A stretch of 64,000 nt of DNA from the NCBI GenBank assembly GCA_963170055.1, contig CAUJGJ010000444.1:1886001-1950000 (forward strand), read 5' to 3'. Numbering within the stretch: the stretch's first letter is position 1; every line of letters begins with the position of its first letter. The translations under genes and the position numbers were made by a program. Of the stretch, positions 1-12,055 are shown piece by piece. The notes beneath the pieces are model-generated. The model was not told the DNA's origin. It saw nothing but the letters and a program-made list of their open reading frames with translations, and made no database searches. The DNA is from Halisarca cf. caerulea (taxonomy: Eukaryota; Porifera; Demospongiae; Chondrillida; Halisarcidae).

Positions 1-1580
1 ACTTTCTTAGAAAGTTAAAATTAGTATTTGATTTGTCATATCTTAGTAACTTTGCCAATTTTTCACTTTGCCTAATTTTAAAGTTATGTTTCTAACTTTA
101 TCTTTGCGATAAATATTATTTAAAGTTTGTAACGTTTTAAACTTAACTTTCTTAGAAAGTTAAAATTAGTATTTGATTTGTCATATCTTAGAAACTTTGC
201 CAATTTTTCACTTTGCCTAATTTTAAAGTTATGTTTCTAACTTTATTTTTGCGATAAATATTATTTAAAGTTTGTAACGTTTTAAACTTAACTTACTTAG
301 AAAGTTAAAATTAGTAGTTCATTTGTCATATCATAGGAACTTTGCCAATTTTTCACTTTGCCTAATTTTAAAGTTATGTTTCTAACTTTATCTTTGCGAT
401 AAATATTATTTAATTTTTGTAACGTTTTAAACTTAACTTTCTTAGAAAGTTAAAATTAGTATTTGATTTGTCATATCTTAGAAACTTTGCCAATTTTTCA
501 CTTTGCCTAATTTTCAAAGTTATGTTTCTAACTTTATCTTTGCGATAAATATTATTTAAACTTTGTAACGTTTTAAACTTAACTTTCTTAGAAAGTTAAA
601 ATTAGTATTTGATTTGTCATATCTTAGAAACTTTGCCAATTTTTCACTTTGCCTAATTTTAAAGTTATGTTTCTAACTTTATCTTTGCGATAAATATTAT
701 TTAAACTTTGTAACGTTTTAAACTTAACTTTCTTAGAAAGTTAAAATTAGTATTTGATTTGTCATATCTTAGTAACTTTGCCAATTTTTCACTTTGCCTA
801 ATTTTAAAGTTATGTTTCTAACTTTATCTTTGCGATAAATATTATTTAAACTTTGTAACGTTTTAAACTTAACTTACTTAGAAAGTTAAAATTAGTAGTT
901 CATTTGTCATATCATAGGAACTTTGCCAATTTTTCACTTTGCCTAATTTTAAAGTTATGTTTCTAACTTTATCTTTGCGATAAATATTATTTAAAGTTTG
1001 TAACGTTTTAAACTTAACTTTCTTAGAAAGTTAAAATTAGTATTTGATTTGTCATATCTTAGGAACTTTGCCAATTTTTCACTTTGCCTAATTTTAAAGT
1101 TATGTTTCTAACTTTATCTTTGCGATAAATATTATTTAAACTTTGTAACGTTTTAAACTTAACTTTCTTAGAAAGTTAAAATTAGTATTGATTTGTCATA
1201 TCTTAGGAACTTTGCCAATTTTTCACTTTGCCTAATTTTAAAGTTATGTTTCTAACTTTATCTTTGCGATAAATATTATTTAAACTTTGTAACGTTTTAA
1301 ACTTAACTTTCTTAGAAAGTTGAAATTAGTAGTTCATTTGTCATATCTTAGGAACATTACCAATGTTTCACTTTGCCTAATTTTATAGTTATGTTACTAA
1401 CTTTGTCTTTGCGATAAATATTATTTAAAGTTTGTAACGTTTTAAACTTAACTTTCTTAGAAAGTTAAAATTAGTATTTGATTTGTCATATCTTAGGAAC
1501 TTTGCCAATTTTTCACTTTGCCTAATTTTAAAGTTATGTTTCTAACTTTATCTTTGCGATAAATATTATTTAAACTTTGT

Positions 1581-3815
1581 AACGTTTTAAACTTAACTTT
1601 CTTAGAAAGTTAAAATTAGTATTGATTTTTTATATCTTAGGAACTTTGCCAATTTTTCACTTTGCCTAATTTTAAAGTTATGTTTCTAACTTTATCTTTG
1701 CGATAAATATTATTTAAACTTTTTAACGTTTTAAACTTAACTTTCTTACAAAGTTAAAATTAGTATTTGATTTGTCATATCTTAGGAACTTTGCCAATTT
1801 TTCACTTTGCCTAATTTTGAAGTTATGTTTCTAACTTTATCTTTGCGATAAATATTATTTAAACTTTGTAACGTTTTAAACTTAACTTTCTTAGAAAGTT
1901 GAAATTAGTAGTTCATTTGTCATATCTTAGGAACATTACCAATGTTTCACTTTGCCTAATTTTATAGTTATGTTACTAACTTTATCTTTGCGATAAATAT
2001 TATTTAAAGTTTGTAACGTTTTAAACTTAACTTTCTTAGAAAGTTAAAATTAGTATTTGATTTGTCATATCTTAGGATCTTTGCCAATTTTTCACTTTGC
2101 CTAATTTTAAAGTTATGTTTCTAACTTTATCTTTGCGATAAATATTATTTAAAGTTTGTAACGTTTTAAACTTAACTTTCTTAGAAAGTTAAAATTAGTA
2201 TTTCATTTGTCATATCTTAGAAACTTTGCCAATTTTTCACTTTGCCTAATTTTAAAGTTATGTTTCTAACTTTATCTTTGCGATAAATATTATTTAAAGT
2301 TTGTAACGTTTTAAACTTAACTTTCTTAGAAAGTTAAAATTAGTATTTGATTTGTCATATCTTAGGAACTTTGCCAATTTTTCACTTTGCCTAATTTTAA
2401 AGTTATGTTTCTAACTTTATATTTGCGATAAATATTATTTAAACTTTGTAACGTTTTAAACTTAACTTTCTTAGAAAGTTAAAATTAGTATTTGATTTGT
2501 CATATCTTAGAAACTTTGCCAATTTTTCACTTTGCCTAATTTTCAAAGTTATGTTTCTAACTTTATCTTTGCGATAAATATTATTTAAAGTTTGTAACGT
2601 TTTAAACTTAACTTACTTAGAAAGTTAAAATTAGTAGTTCATTTGTCATATCATAGGAACTTTGCCAATTTTTCACTTTGCCTAATTTTGAAGTTATGTT
2701 TCTAACTTTATCTTTGCGATAAATATTATTTAAACTTTGTAACGTTTTAAACTTAACTTTCTTAGAAAGTTGAAATTAGTAGTTCATTTGTCATATCTTA
2801 GGAACATTACCAATGTTTCACTTTGCCTAATTTTATAGTTATGTTACTAACTTTATCTTTGCGATAAATATTATTTAAAGTTTTTAACGTTTTAAACTTA
2901 ACTTTCTTAGAAAGTTAAAATTAGTATTTGATTTGCCATATCTTAGGAACTTTGCCAATTTTTCACTTTGCCTAATTTTAAACTTATGTTTCTAACTTTA
3001 TCTTTGCGATAAATATTATTTAAAGTTTGTAACGTTTTAAACTTAACTTTCTTAGAAAGTTAAAATTAGTATTTGATTTGTCATATCTTAGGAACATTAC
3101 CAATTTTTCATTTTGCCTAATTTTATATTTATGTTTCTAACTTTATCTTTGCGATAAATATTATTTAAACTTTGTAACGTTTTAAACTTAACTTTCTTAG
3201 AAAGTTGAAATTAGTAGTTCATTTGTCATATTATAGGAACTTTGCCAATTTTTCACTTTGCCTAATTTTAAAGTTATGTTTCTAACTTTATCTTTGCGAT
3301 AAATATTATTTAAAGTTTTTAACGTTTTAAACTTAACTTTCTTAGAAAGTTAAAATTAGTATTTGATTTGCCATATCTTAGGAACTTTGCCAATTTTTCA
3401 CTTTGCCTAATTTTAAACTTATGTTTCTAACTTTATCTTTGCGATAAATATTATTTAAAGTTTGTAACGTTTTAAACTTAACTTTCTTAGAAAGTTAAAA
3501 TTAGTATTTGATTTGTCATATCTTAGGAACATTACCAATTTTTCATTTTGCCTAATTTTATATTTATGTTTCTAACTTTATCTTTGCGATAAATATTATT
3601 TAAACTTTGTAACGTTTTAAACTTAACTTTCTTAGAAAGTTAAAATTAGTATTTGATTTGTCATATCTTAGGAACTTTGCCAATTTTTCACTTTGCCTAA
3701 TTTTAAAGTTATGTTTCTAACTTTATCTTTGCGATAAATATTATTTAAAGTTTGTAACGTTTTAAACTTAACTTTCTTAGAAAGTTAAAATTAGTATTTG
3801 ATTTGTCATATCTTA
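1581..3815. repeat. Higher-order satellite block, first copy
   Basis: A run of about 15 monomers recurs at 4191-6425 at a constant offset of 2610 bp, which is 18 monomers. Diagnostic variants keep their order: ATTGATTTTTTATATC at 1621 and 4231, and GGATCTTTGCC at 2075 and 4685. A second pair, 1-420 and 3771-4190, repeats at an offset of 3770 bp (26 monomers). The arrangement is that of segmental duplication inside the array, as expected from unequal exchange. Confidence 0.85.
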
Positions 3816-4190
3816 GTAACTTTGCCAATTTTTCACTTTGCCTAATTTTAAAGTTATGTTTCTAACTTTATCTTTGCGATAAATATTATTTAAAGTTTGT
3901 AACGTTTTAAACTTAACTTTCTTAGAAAGTTAAAATTAGTATTTGATTTGTCATATCTTAGAAACTTTGCCAATTTTTCACTTTGCCTAATTTTAAAGTT
4001 ATGTTTCTAACTTTATTTTTGCGATAAATATTATTTAAAGTTTGTAACGTTTTAAACTTAACTTACTTAGAAAGTTAAAATTAGTAGTTCATTTGTCATA
4101 TCATAGGAACTTTGCCAATTTTTCACTTTGCCTAATTTTAAAGTTATGTTTCTAACTTTATCTTTGCGATAAATATTATTTAATTTTTGT

Positions 4191-6425
4191 AACGTTTTAA
4201 ACTTAACTTTCTTAGAAAGTTAAAATTAGTATTGATTTTTTATATCTTAGGAACTTTGCCAATTTTTCACTTTGCCTAATTTTAAAGTTATGTTTCTAAC
4301 TTTATCTTTGCGATAAATATTATTTAAACTTTTTAACGTTTTAAACTTAACTTTCTTACAAAGTTAAAATTAGTATTTGATTTGTCATATCTTAGGAACT
4401 TTGCCAATTTTTCACTTTGCCTAATTTTGAAGTTATGTTTCTAACTTTATCTTTGCGATAAATATTATTTAAACTTTGTAACGTTTTAAACTTAACTTTC
4501 TTAGAAAGTTGAAATTAGTAGTTCATTTGTCATATCTTAGGAACATTACCAATGTTTCACTTTGCCTAATTTTATAGTTATGTTACTAACTTTATCTTTG
4601 CGATAAATATTATTTAAAGTTTGTAACGTTTTAAACTTAACTTTCTTAGAAAGTTAAAATTAGTATTTGATTTGTCATATCTTAGGATCTTTGCCAATTT
4701 TTCACTTTGCCTAATTTTAAAGTTATGTTTCTAACTTTATCTTTGCGATAAATATTATTTAAAGTTTGTAACGTTTTAAACTTAACTTTCTTAGAAAGTT
4801 AAAATTAGTATTTCATTTGTCATATCTTAGAAACTTTGCCAATTTTTCACTTTGCCTAATTTTAAAGTTATGTTTCTAACTTTATCTTTGCGATAAATAT
4901 TATTTAAAGTTTGTAACGTTTTAAACTTAACTTTCTTAGAAAGTTAAAATTAGTATTTGATTTGTCATATCTTAGGAACTTTGCCAATTTTTCACTTTGC
5001 CTAATTTTAAAGTTATGTTTCTAACTTTATATTTGCGATAAATATTATTTAAACTTTGTAACGTTTTAAACTTAACTTTCTTAGAAAGTTAAAATTAGTA
5101 TTTGATTTGTCATATCTTAGAAACTTTGCCAATTTTTCACTTTGCCTAATTTTCAAAGTTATGTTTCTAACTTTATCTTTGCGATAAATATTATTTAAAG
5201 TTTGTAACGTTTTAAACTTAACTTACTTAGAAAGTTAAAATTAGTAGTTCATTTGTCATATCATAGGAACTTTGCCAATTTTTCACTTTGCCTAATTTTG
5301 AAGTTATGTTTCTAACTTTATCTTTGCGATAAATATTATTTAAACTTTGTAACGTTTTAAACTTAACTTTCTTAGAAAGTTGAAATTAGTAGTTCATTTG
5401 TCATATCTTAGGAACATTACCAATGTTTCACTTTGCCTAATTTTATAGTTATGTTACTAACTTTATCTTTGCGATAAATATTATTTAAAGTTTTTAACGT
5501 TTTAAACTTAACTTTCTTAGAAAGTTAAAATTAGTATTTGATTTGCCATATCTTAGGAACTTTGCCAATTTTTCACTTTGCCTAATTTTAAACTTATGTT
5601 TCTAACTTTATCTTTGCGATAAATATTATTTAAAGTTTGTAACGTTTTAAACTTAACTTTCTTAGAAAGTTAAAATTAGTATTTGATTTGTCATATCTTA
5701 GGAACATTACCAATTTTTCATTTTGCCTAATTTTATATTTATGTTTCTAACTTTATCTTTGCGATAAATATTATTTAAACTTTGTAACGTTTTAAACTTA
5801 ACTTTCTTAGAAAGTTGAAATTAGTAGTTCATTTGTCATATTATAGGAACTTTGCCAATTTTTCACTTTGCCTAATTTTAAAGTTATGTTTCTAACTTTA
5901 TCTTTGCGATAAATATTATTTAAAGTTTTTAACGTTTTAAACTTAACTTTCTTAGAAAGTTAAAATTAGTATTTGATTTGCCATATCTTAGGAACTTTGC
6001 CAATTTTTCACTTTGCCTAATTTTAAACTTATGTTTCTAACTTTATCTTTGCGATAAATATTATTTAAAGTTTGTAACGTTTTAAACTTAACTTTCTTAG
6101 AAAGTTAAAATTAGTATTTGATTTGTCATATCTTAGGAACATTACCAATTTTTCATTTTGCCTAATTTTATATTTATGTTTCTAACTTTATCTTTGCGAT
6201 AAATATTATTTAAACTTTGTAACGTTTTAAACTTAACTTTCTTAGAAAGTTAAAATTAGTATTTGATTTGTCATATCTTAGGAACTTTGCCAATTTTTCA
6301 CTTTGCCTAATTTTAAAGTTATGTTTCTAACTTTATCTTTGCGATAAATATTATTTAAAGTTTGTAACGTTTTAAACTTAACTTTCTTAGAAAGTTAAAA
6401 TTAGTATTTGATTTGTCATATCTTA
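4191..6425. repeat. Higher-order satellite block, second copy
   Basis: Second copy of the block at 1581-3815, nearly identical by eye. It follows a copy (3771-4190) of the array's first 420 bp. Relative to the first arrangement, about eight monomers between the two parts are missing. Confidence 0.85.
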
Positions 6426-6648
6426 GAAACTTTGCCAATTTTTCACTTTGCCTTATTTTAAAGTTATGTTTCTAACTTTATCTTTGCGATAAATATTATT
6501 TAAACTTTGTAACGTTTTAAACTTAACTTTCTTAGAAAGTTAAAATTAGTATTTGATTTGTCATATCTTAGGAACTTTGCCAATTTTTCACTTTGCCTAA
6601 TTTTAAAGTTATGTTTCTAACTTTATCTTTGCGATAAATATTATTTAA

Positions 6649-7985
6649 AATCTTGCTGTTTGTTCGTTACAAAACCACTATAACTTTCCAACTTGTTTGA
6701 ATTTTGACTATTTTATTTTCTTCTTAATTTTAAAGTAATGTTTCTAAAGTACTCATTTCCAAAAATTGTTTAAACACTTTGCAAATTTAAATTCTTGCTA
6801 TATTTTCCTTACAGAAATACTTTAACTTTCTTTCTAGCTGTTTTAATTTTGACTATTTCATCATCTTCTTAATTTTAAAGTAATTTTTCTAACATTCTTA
6901 TGTCCAAAAGTAGGTTAAACACTTTGCAATTTAAAATCTTGCTATTTGTTTGTTACAAAAATACTTTAACTTTCTAACTTGTTTAAATTTTGACTATTTT
7001 CTCTTCTTAATTTTAAAGTAATGTTTCTAACGTTCTTATTTCCAAAAGTAGTTTACGTAAACACTTTGCAAATTTAAAGTCTTACTATTTGTTCGTTACA
7101 AAAATACTTTAACTTTCTAGCTTGTTTGAATTTTGTCTATTTCATCTTCTTCTTAATTTTGAAGTAATGTTTCTAACGTTCTTATTCCATAAGTAGTTTA
7201 AACGCTTTGCAAATTTAAAATCTTGCTATTTGTTCGTTACAAACATACTTTAACTTTCTAGCTTGTTTGAATTTTGACTATTTCATCTTCTTCTTAATTT
7301 TAAAGTAATGTTTCTAACATTCTTATTTCCAAAAGTAGTTTATGTAAACACTTTGCAAGTTTAAAGTCTTGCTATTTGTTCGTTACAAAAATACTTTAAC
7401 TTTCTAACTTGTTTGAATTTTGTCTACTTCATCTTCTTCTTAATTTTAAAGTAACGTTTCTAACGTTCTTATTTCCAAAAGTAGTTTAAACACTTTGCAA
7501 ATTTAAAACCTTGCTATTTGTTCATTACAAAAAGACGTTAACTTCCTAACTTGTTTGAATTTTGACTATTTCATCTTCTTCATAATTTTAAAGTAATGTT
7601 TCTAACGTTCTTATTTCCAAAAGTAGTTTAAACACTTTGCAAATTTAAAATCTTGCTATTTGATAGTTACAAAAATACTTTAACTTTCTAACTTGTTTGA
7701 ATTTTGACTATTTCATCTTCTTCTTAGTTTTAAAGTAATGTTTCTAACGTTATTATTTCCAAAGGTAGTTTAAACACTTTGCAAATTTAAAATCTTGCTA
7801 TTTGTTCATTCCAAAAATACTTTAACTTTCTAACTTGTTTGAATTTTGACTATTTCATCTTCTTCTTAATTTTAAAGTAACGTTTCTAACGTTCTTATTT
7901 CCAAAAGTAGTTTAAACACTTTGCAAATTTAAAATCTTGCTATTTGTTCATTACACAAATGCTTTGTCCACTTTCTAAGTTTTTT
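6649..7985. repeat. Satellite array B, about 143-bp monomers
   Basis: Nine to ten tandem units of about 143 bp, beginning near 6649, 6790, 6934, 7078, 7220, 7365, 7509, 7650, 7793 and 7933, each opening with AATCTTGCTATTTGTTCG or a variant. The middle, TAATTTTAAAGTAATGTTTC, is clearly homologous to TAATTTTAAAGTTATGTTTC of array A, so B is a diverged sister of A. Units differ from one another more than those of A do. Confidence 0.9.
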
Positions 7986-8650
7986 GAATTTAGGTTATGC
8001 ATGATGACATTGAAAATAAGCACCGCCCAGAAGCACCGCCCACAATTGGAATAAGCAACAGACCCTGTGTAATGCGAATTTACTTTGTTTAGTTTCGAAG
8101 ATGTTTTAAATTTTGGTTAATTCATGCTGTTCTTAAATGTAACGATCTGATGTTCTTATTGTTAAAAGAATTTTAAAAACTTTTCAAACATAAAATCTTT
8201 CTATTTGTTAGTGCAAAAATTAGTTTTAGTCTTTAAGATGTTTGCAATATTTTGACTCTTTCATACTCTTCTTATTTTTAAAGTAAAGTTTCTAACGTTC
8301 TCATTACCAAAAGAACTATATAATACTTTGCAAATTTAAAATCTTGCTATTTATTGGATACAAGTATTTCTTTATTATATAGATGTTTTCAATTTTGGCT
8401 ATTTCAAACTCTACTTAAATTTAGCGTAACGTTTCTAACTTTCTTATTGCCAAAAGAATTATAAATACTTTGCAAATTTAAAATCTTACTTGATGTTGAA
8501 TACGAAATTTATTTTGTTAGGTTTCTAAGATAATCCCAATTTTGTCTATTTCATACTTTTCTTAATTTTAGAGTAAATTTTCTAGCATTGTTATGACTAA
8601 AAGAATTATAAATACTTTGCTAATTGATAATCTTGCTATTTGTTGAATAC
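7986..8650. repeat. Degenerate satellite edge
   Basis: Three to four strongly diverged units of the array B type. They are recognisable by TTTGCAAATTTAAAATCTTG and TTTCTAACGTTC-like words, and are interrupted near 7996-8075 by non-repeat sequence containing two AGCACCGCCCA words. Decay increases toward the unique DNA on the right. Confidence 0.75.
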
Positions 8651-8659
8651 GAAATTTAA

Positions 8660-8945
8660 TTGCTTTATATAGTAGTAGTAGTTCGTAAAGTATTGTTACC
8701 ATTGTTGTAGCAGTCGTAGTAGTAGTACGGTTACAGTATAGTTACTGCATGTAGTAGGTAATACAGTATAATAGTAACTATAATTATGGTTATTGTAGTA
8801 CAGTAGTAAGTATATTAGTACTAGTACTGCTGTACTTTGCATGTAGACTAGTACTAACTGTAGTTCAAGTATACTATAAATTAATATAATAGGCACAGTA
8901 ACTGTTGTTCCTAGTTCTGTTACTAGTACTGTTATAATAACTGTA

Positions 8946-8981
<36 letters not shown>
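8660..8981. repeat. TAG/GTA-rich low complexity and (GT)n microsatellite
   Basis: 8660-8945 is built from degenerate TAG, GTA and TACAGTA words on both strands. It ends in an uninterrupted GT run of about 16 units at 8949-8981. Confidence 0.85.
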
Positions 8982-8983
<2 letters not shown>

Positions 8984-9410
8984 TGTTTGCGTCCATGGAT
9001 ACTTTGAGGTACTGTACAGTACTTTATTATACTAAAGGTAGCCTGCATATAAATGCCATGGGAGTATGCCCAAATGTAGCAGTTATACATTTCATATTAA
9101 ACCACAAGTTTTCATTTCAAATCATGAGTGACTCTGTGTGGTATGCATGTCAATCAGTATGTAAAATTTATATTGTTCTCTCGTATAAATCAATTCCATG
9201 GTTGTCACTCATTGCCATTGGATCAACTTCACGTATACGTAGTCTCAGTGCTTGTGTGCTGAAAGGAGCAAATCCCATTGAGGGCAGTACTACTCCTTCT
9301 GTACCCACTGGCAATGTGTCTTCAATGTCATCTCCATTTGTATCATCCACTACTACAAGTCCAGATCCTTGTAATTGTAGCAGTCACTGTAAAAAAGAGG
9401 CGTGAACCGC
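8982..9410 (-). other. Unassigned stretch with a possible orphan exon
   Basis: On the minus strand about 65 codons between 9390 and 9168 are open and have a protein-like, acidic composition (DDTNGDDIEDTLPVG, then RLRIREVDPMAMSDNHGIDL). A TTTTTTACAG acceptor-like tract lies just upstream on that strand, but an in-frame stop follows it immediately. I recognise no family and see no partner exon. The plus-strand frame across the same DNA looks like an antisense shadow. Low confidence. Confidence 0.18.
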
Positions 9411-9559
9411 ACACCAAATTATATGCACACCCATGGTGTGTTGACACACCAAATCATTTTAAGTGTGCATGACACACCGAACTACTGGTGTATCAGCCTT
9501 ACAGTGTGCTATGCACTAAATAAATAGGATGAACATTATACTTGTATGACCCTACATAA

Positions 9560-9745
9560 CCCACTGTTAAAAAATAGGTGAGGTTCACCCCTATTTTAAA
9601 GGTGAAACTTTTGAAACTGTGAGCACCCCATTTTCAGGGTTGAGCATCACACCACCAATATGGGGATGATTTTCACACCTTTTAATAGGGTGACCTTCAC
9701 TCCATTTTAGAGGGTGATATGGCACCTGTTATAGGAGTGATCCTA
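9560..9745. repeat. Degenerate GGTGA / CACC short tandem array
   Basis: Six or seven imperfect units of about 22-35 bp in which a GGTGA word is followed by TTCACACC-like sequence and a T-rich spacer (for example GTGAGGTTCACCCC, GATTTTCACACC, GTGACCTTCACTCC). Just left, at 9405-9500, is another run of CACACCAAAT and GTGTG words. Not coding. Confidence 0.6.
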
Positions 9746-9824
9746 ATTTTCAATTATGCACTGAAATTTTGATTCAAAAAAGTACAGTACCCACAGATTT
9801 ACAAATTAACCATATTATGACAAA

Positions 9825-11600
9825 GTGTGGTATCAAGTTGAAGCACTCAGTGCACTGAATGCAAAATGGCCACTGTAGTGTGATTGCCTCAGCCATGGTT
9901 GAGTAAACAGTCATCTGCAGAGAGCCATAACGCAGGAACAACACTGGCTGATGGCACGAAATCACACGTGCACATTGTGCTATGCATAAATAGTTATGTG
10001 GCATGTCTGACAGTCTGCTATCATGCACTGCCTCTGTACAGTGCATAAAAGCTAATTAATTAGATGGCCATTTTGAGGGCAGAGTCTAAAATATATACAC
10101 GAATGTACCATATTTGGGTGCTTCCAGCATGTGAATTGGAAGGGCATAGCACTTAGCACTAGCTTGTTTAGCCAAGAAAATTGCTGACTAGGGTTACGGT
10201 TGCAGCTTCTTCAAAATCTGTATAGAATGTATAGAAAATCACCAAGCCCTGACGTGGTTCATTTTGGAAATGTAAAAATCGCATGTGGAACATGTCCAGT
10301 ATTGTTATGATAGCACGCCTTAGTTTGGCTAGCAATGGAATATTATACTTTGGCGCCTATAAAATATTAGTCATACGGTTATCTCGTGATTCAAACTGAT
10401 ATTCGGGCGTATACGAATTCAGAATCCACGTTTGGTGATGTTTTCTGTTGTCACAGGTGCTCTGTCACATGCTGGCATGTGAACAAGCTAAGCTGTTCTT
10501 CAGAATTTTAGTTTTCTACTGGGTGCAAAATGAGGGAATAAGCTAGCGACAGTCTTATGGTACCAACCACAAGTTATTTGCACTATACAACTTTTCCATG
10601 TTGGGTATTATAAATTTTTGCTCCTGTTTTGAGTTATAGGCACTTGAGTCTTGTCATTTTAGGTCCAATTTCACCCATCTCAGCTTTCAAGAGGAATGAC
10701 AAAATATCCAACATGGAAAAGTAAGCAAGTACTTCACTATAGCAATTTCTGCAGGAAAATGTCTTAGAAAGCACTCCTACATTTAGCACCTTGAGGATTT
10801 CGTTTTTGCATAGGTGTTGGGAAAACTGTCCTAGCTGCTTTAGCGTTCATATGAGACGTTCAAAATGATAATTTCCGTCACGTTTAAATGTCTGCCTACT
10901 AGAAGAGTCCTAGTTTGACAGTCTAAAGTTCGTATAAGTTGCGGACAAAGGTTTTAAAAAAGCCGAGATTTTCACACCTCCTAATTAGCGTGGACATGTC
11001 CCACATGCGATTGCACAACACCCCTAGTGTGGTATCAAATTAAGGCACTCGGTGCACTGAATACAAATATGGCCACTGGAGTGTGATCCTCTCAGCCATG
11101 GTTGAATAAAGAGTCATTGAATTTCTGATTGGAATCTGCAGAGAGCCATAATGCAGGAACAATAGTGGCTGATGGCACAAAATTGCACGTGCACATTGTG
11201 CTACGCATTTATAATTATGTGACATGTCTGACAGTCTGCTATCATGCACTGCCTCTGTACAGTGCATAAAAGCTAATTAATTAGACGGTCATTTTGAGGG
11301 CAGAGTCTAAAATATATACATGAATATACCATATTTGGGTGCTTCCGGCATGTGAATTGGAAGGGCATAGCACTTAGCACTAGCTTGTTTAGCCAAGAAA
11401 TTGCTGATTTGGGTTAGGGTTACATCTCCCTCCAAAACTGTATAGAATGTATAGAAAATCACCAAGCCCTGACATGGTTCATTCTGGAAATGTAAGAATG
11501 GCACAACACCCCCAAGTGTGGTATGAAATTGAAGCACTCGGTGTACTGAATGCAAATATGGCCACTGGAATGTGATTGCCTCAGACATGGTTCAGCCATG
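9825..11600. repeat. Tandem repeat, about 489-bp unit, three copies
   Basis: Units start with AGTGTGGTAT at 9825, 11027 and 11516. Unit 2 is 489 bp and unit 3 is cut off after about 85 bp. Unit 1 is 472 bp once the insertion at 10280-11009 is removed. The copies share a TGCACTGCCTCTGTACAG block and an ACCAAGCCCTGACRTGGTTC block. Open frames in them are short and differ between copies, so I see no gene. Confidence 0.85.
10280..11009. mobile_element. Non-autonomous TIR DNA transposon, AT-flanked
   Basis: Left end CGCATGTGGAACATGTCCA and right end TGGACATGTCCCACATGCG are inverted repeats with one mismatch in 19. The element is flanked by AT on both sides (10278-10279 and 11010-11011). The uninterrupted sister unit reads GTAAGAATGGCACAAC at the same place, which supports a 2-bp target duplication. 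A second internal inverted pair (CTTTTCCATGTTGG / CCAACATGGAAAAG) lies at about 10590 and 10710. No coding potential, so it must have been moved by a protein encoded elsewhere. Confidence 0.8.
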
Positions 11601-12055
11601 GTATCATGCAGTACTAGGTCATTGAATTACCCAGTACTGTATGGTGATGATTCAGATGGGGACGACAAATCAAAACCTGGAGACAAATGCACCTCAACTA
11701 AGTGCAGCTATGTACTCAAAGTAATTCCGAACCCTGTGTGTAAAACCGAAGATAATGCTATTCCCTTACCAAATCGATTTGTACTTCCAAACCACTACAT
11801 ACAGACCAGATGTTGAAGTACCTCTCAAGCTAGTCTGGAAATATGACTTTTGAGACCAATAAGTCATTTCTATCTGCTGTAGCTACTGCTATGTTTACCT
11901 ACAAGAAGTACCCAACATCTGATGACTACAACAATTTTGCCCTGAGACGAGTGATCATTCACAAGTATCCTTTCATGAAATCTCCGACTGGAAAACCATA
12001 TGTAAGTAAAGGAAATTTGGCAACCTTTCATATTGAATTAGGTCTTAATAAGTGA
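11600..12055 (+). pseudogene. Broken fragment with a YPTSDDY / KYPFMKSP motif
   Basis: Two plus-strand frames (to 11816 and from 11843 to 12055) read as one disrupted protein. The second contains KKYPTSDDYNNFALRRVII then HKYPFMKSPTGKPY. A YPT..Y..(I/V)...YPFL pattern is, as I recall it, typical of SAMD3-like and related uncharacterised animal proteins that often spread as repeats. The reading frame shifts near 11820 and stops at 12053, with no initiator context or downstream exon. I treat it as a relic; the family name is tentative. Confidence 0.35.

Larger units (their letters stand above)
1..6648. repeat. Satellite array A, 145-bp monomers
   Basis: About 46 head-to-tail copies of an A+T-rich monomer, nearly all 145 bp (for example starts at 1, 146 and 291), with occasional 1-bp indels. 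Every unit carries a 17-nt dyad, AACTTTCTTAGAAAGTT, a GCGATAAATATTATT block and an AACGTTTTAA block. No long open frame and no transposon fragment interrupts it. Monomers differ by scattered substitutions such as TTAGTAAC, TTAGGAAC and TTAGAAAC, and these variants recur in the same order in distant blocks. It starts at or before the window edge, so its full length is unknown. A centromeric or pericentromeric role is possible but not shown. Confidence 0.97.

Noticed and set aside
1..8650. CRISPR-like array
   Set aside because: The units are contiguous 143-145-bp monomers with no unique spacers, in an animal genome with introns.
8983..9405. 140-codon plus-strand frame as a gene
   Set aside because: It starts inside the GT microsatellite, has no recognisable domain and overlaps an antisense frame with more protein-like composition.
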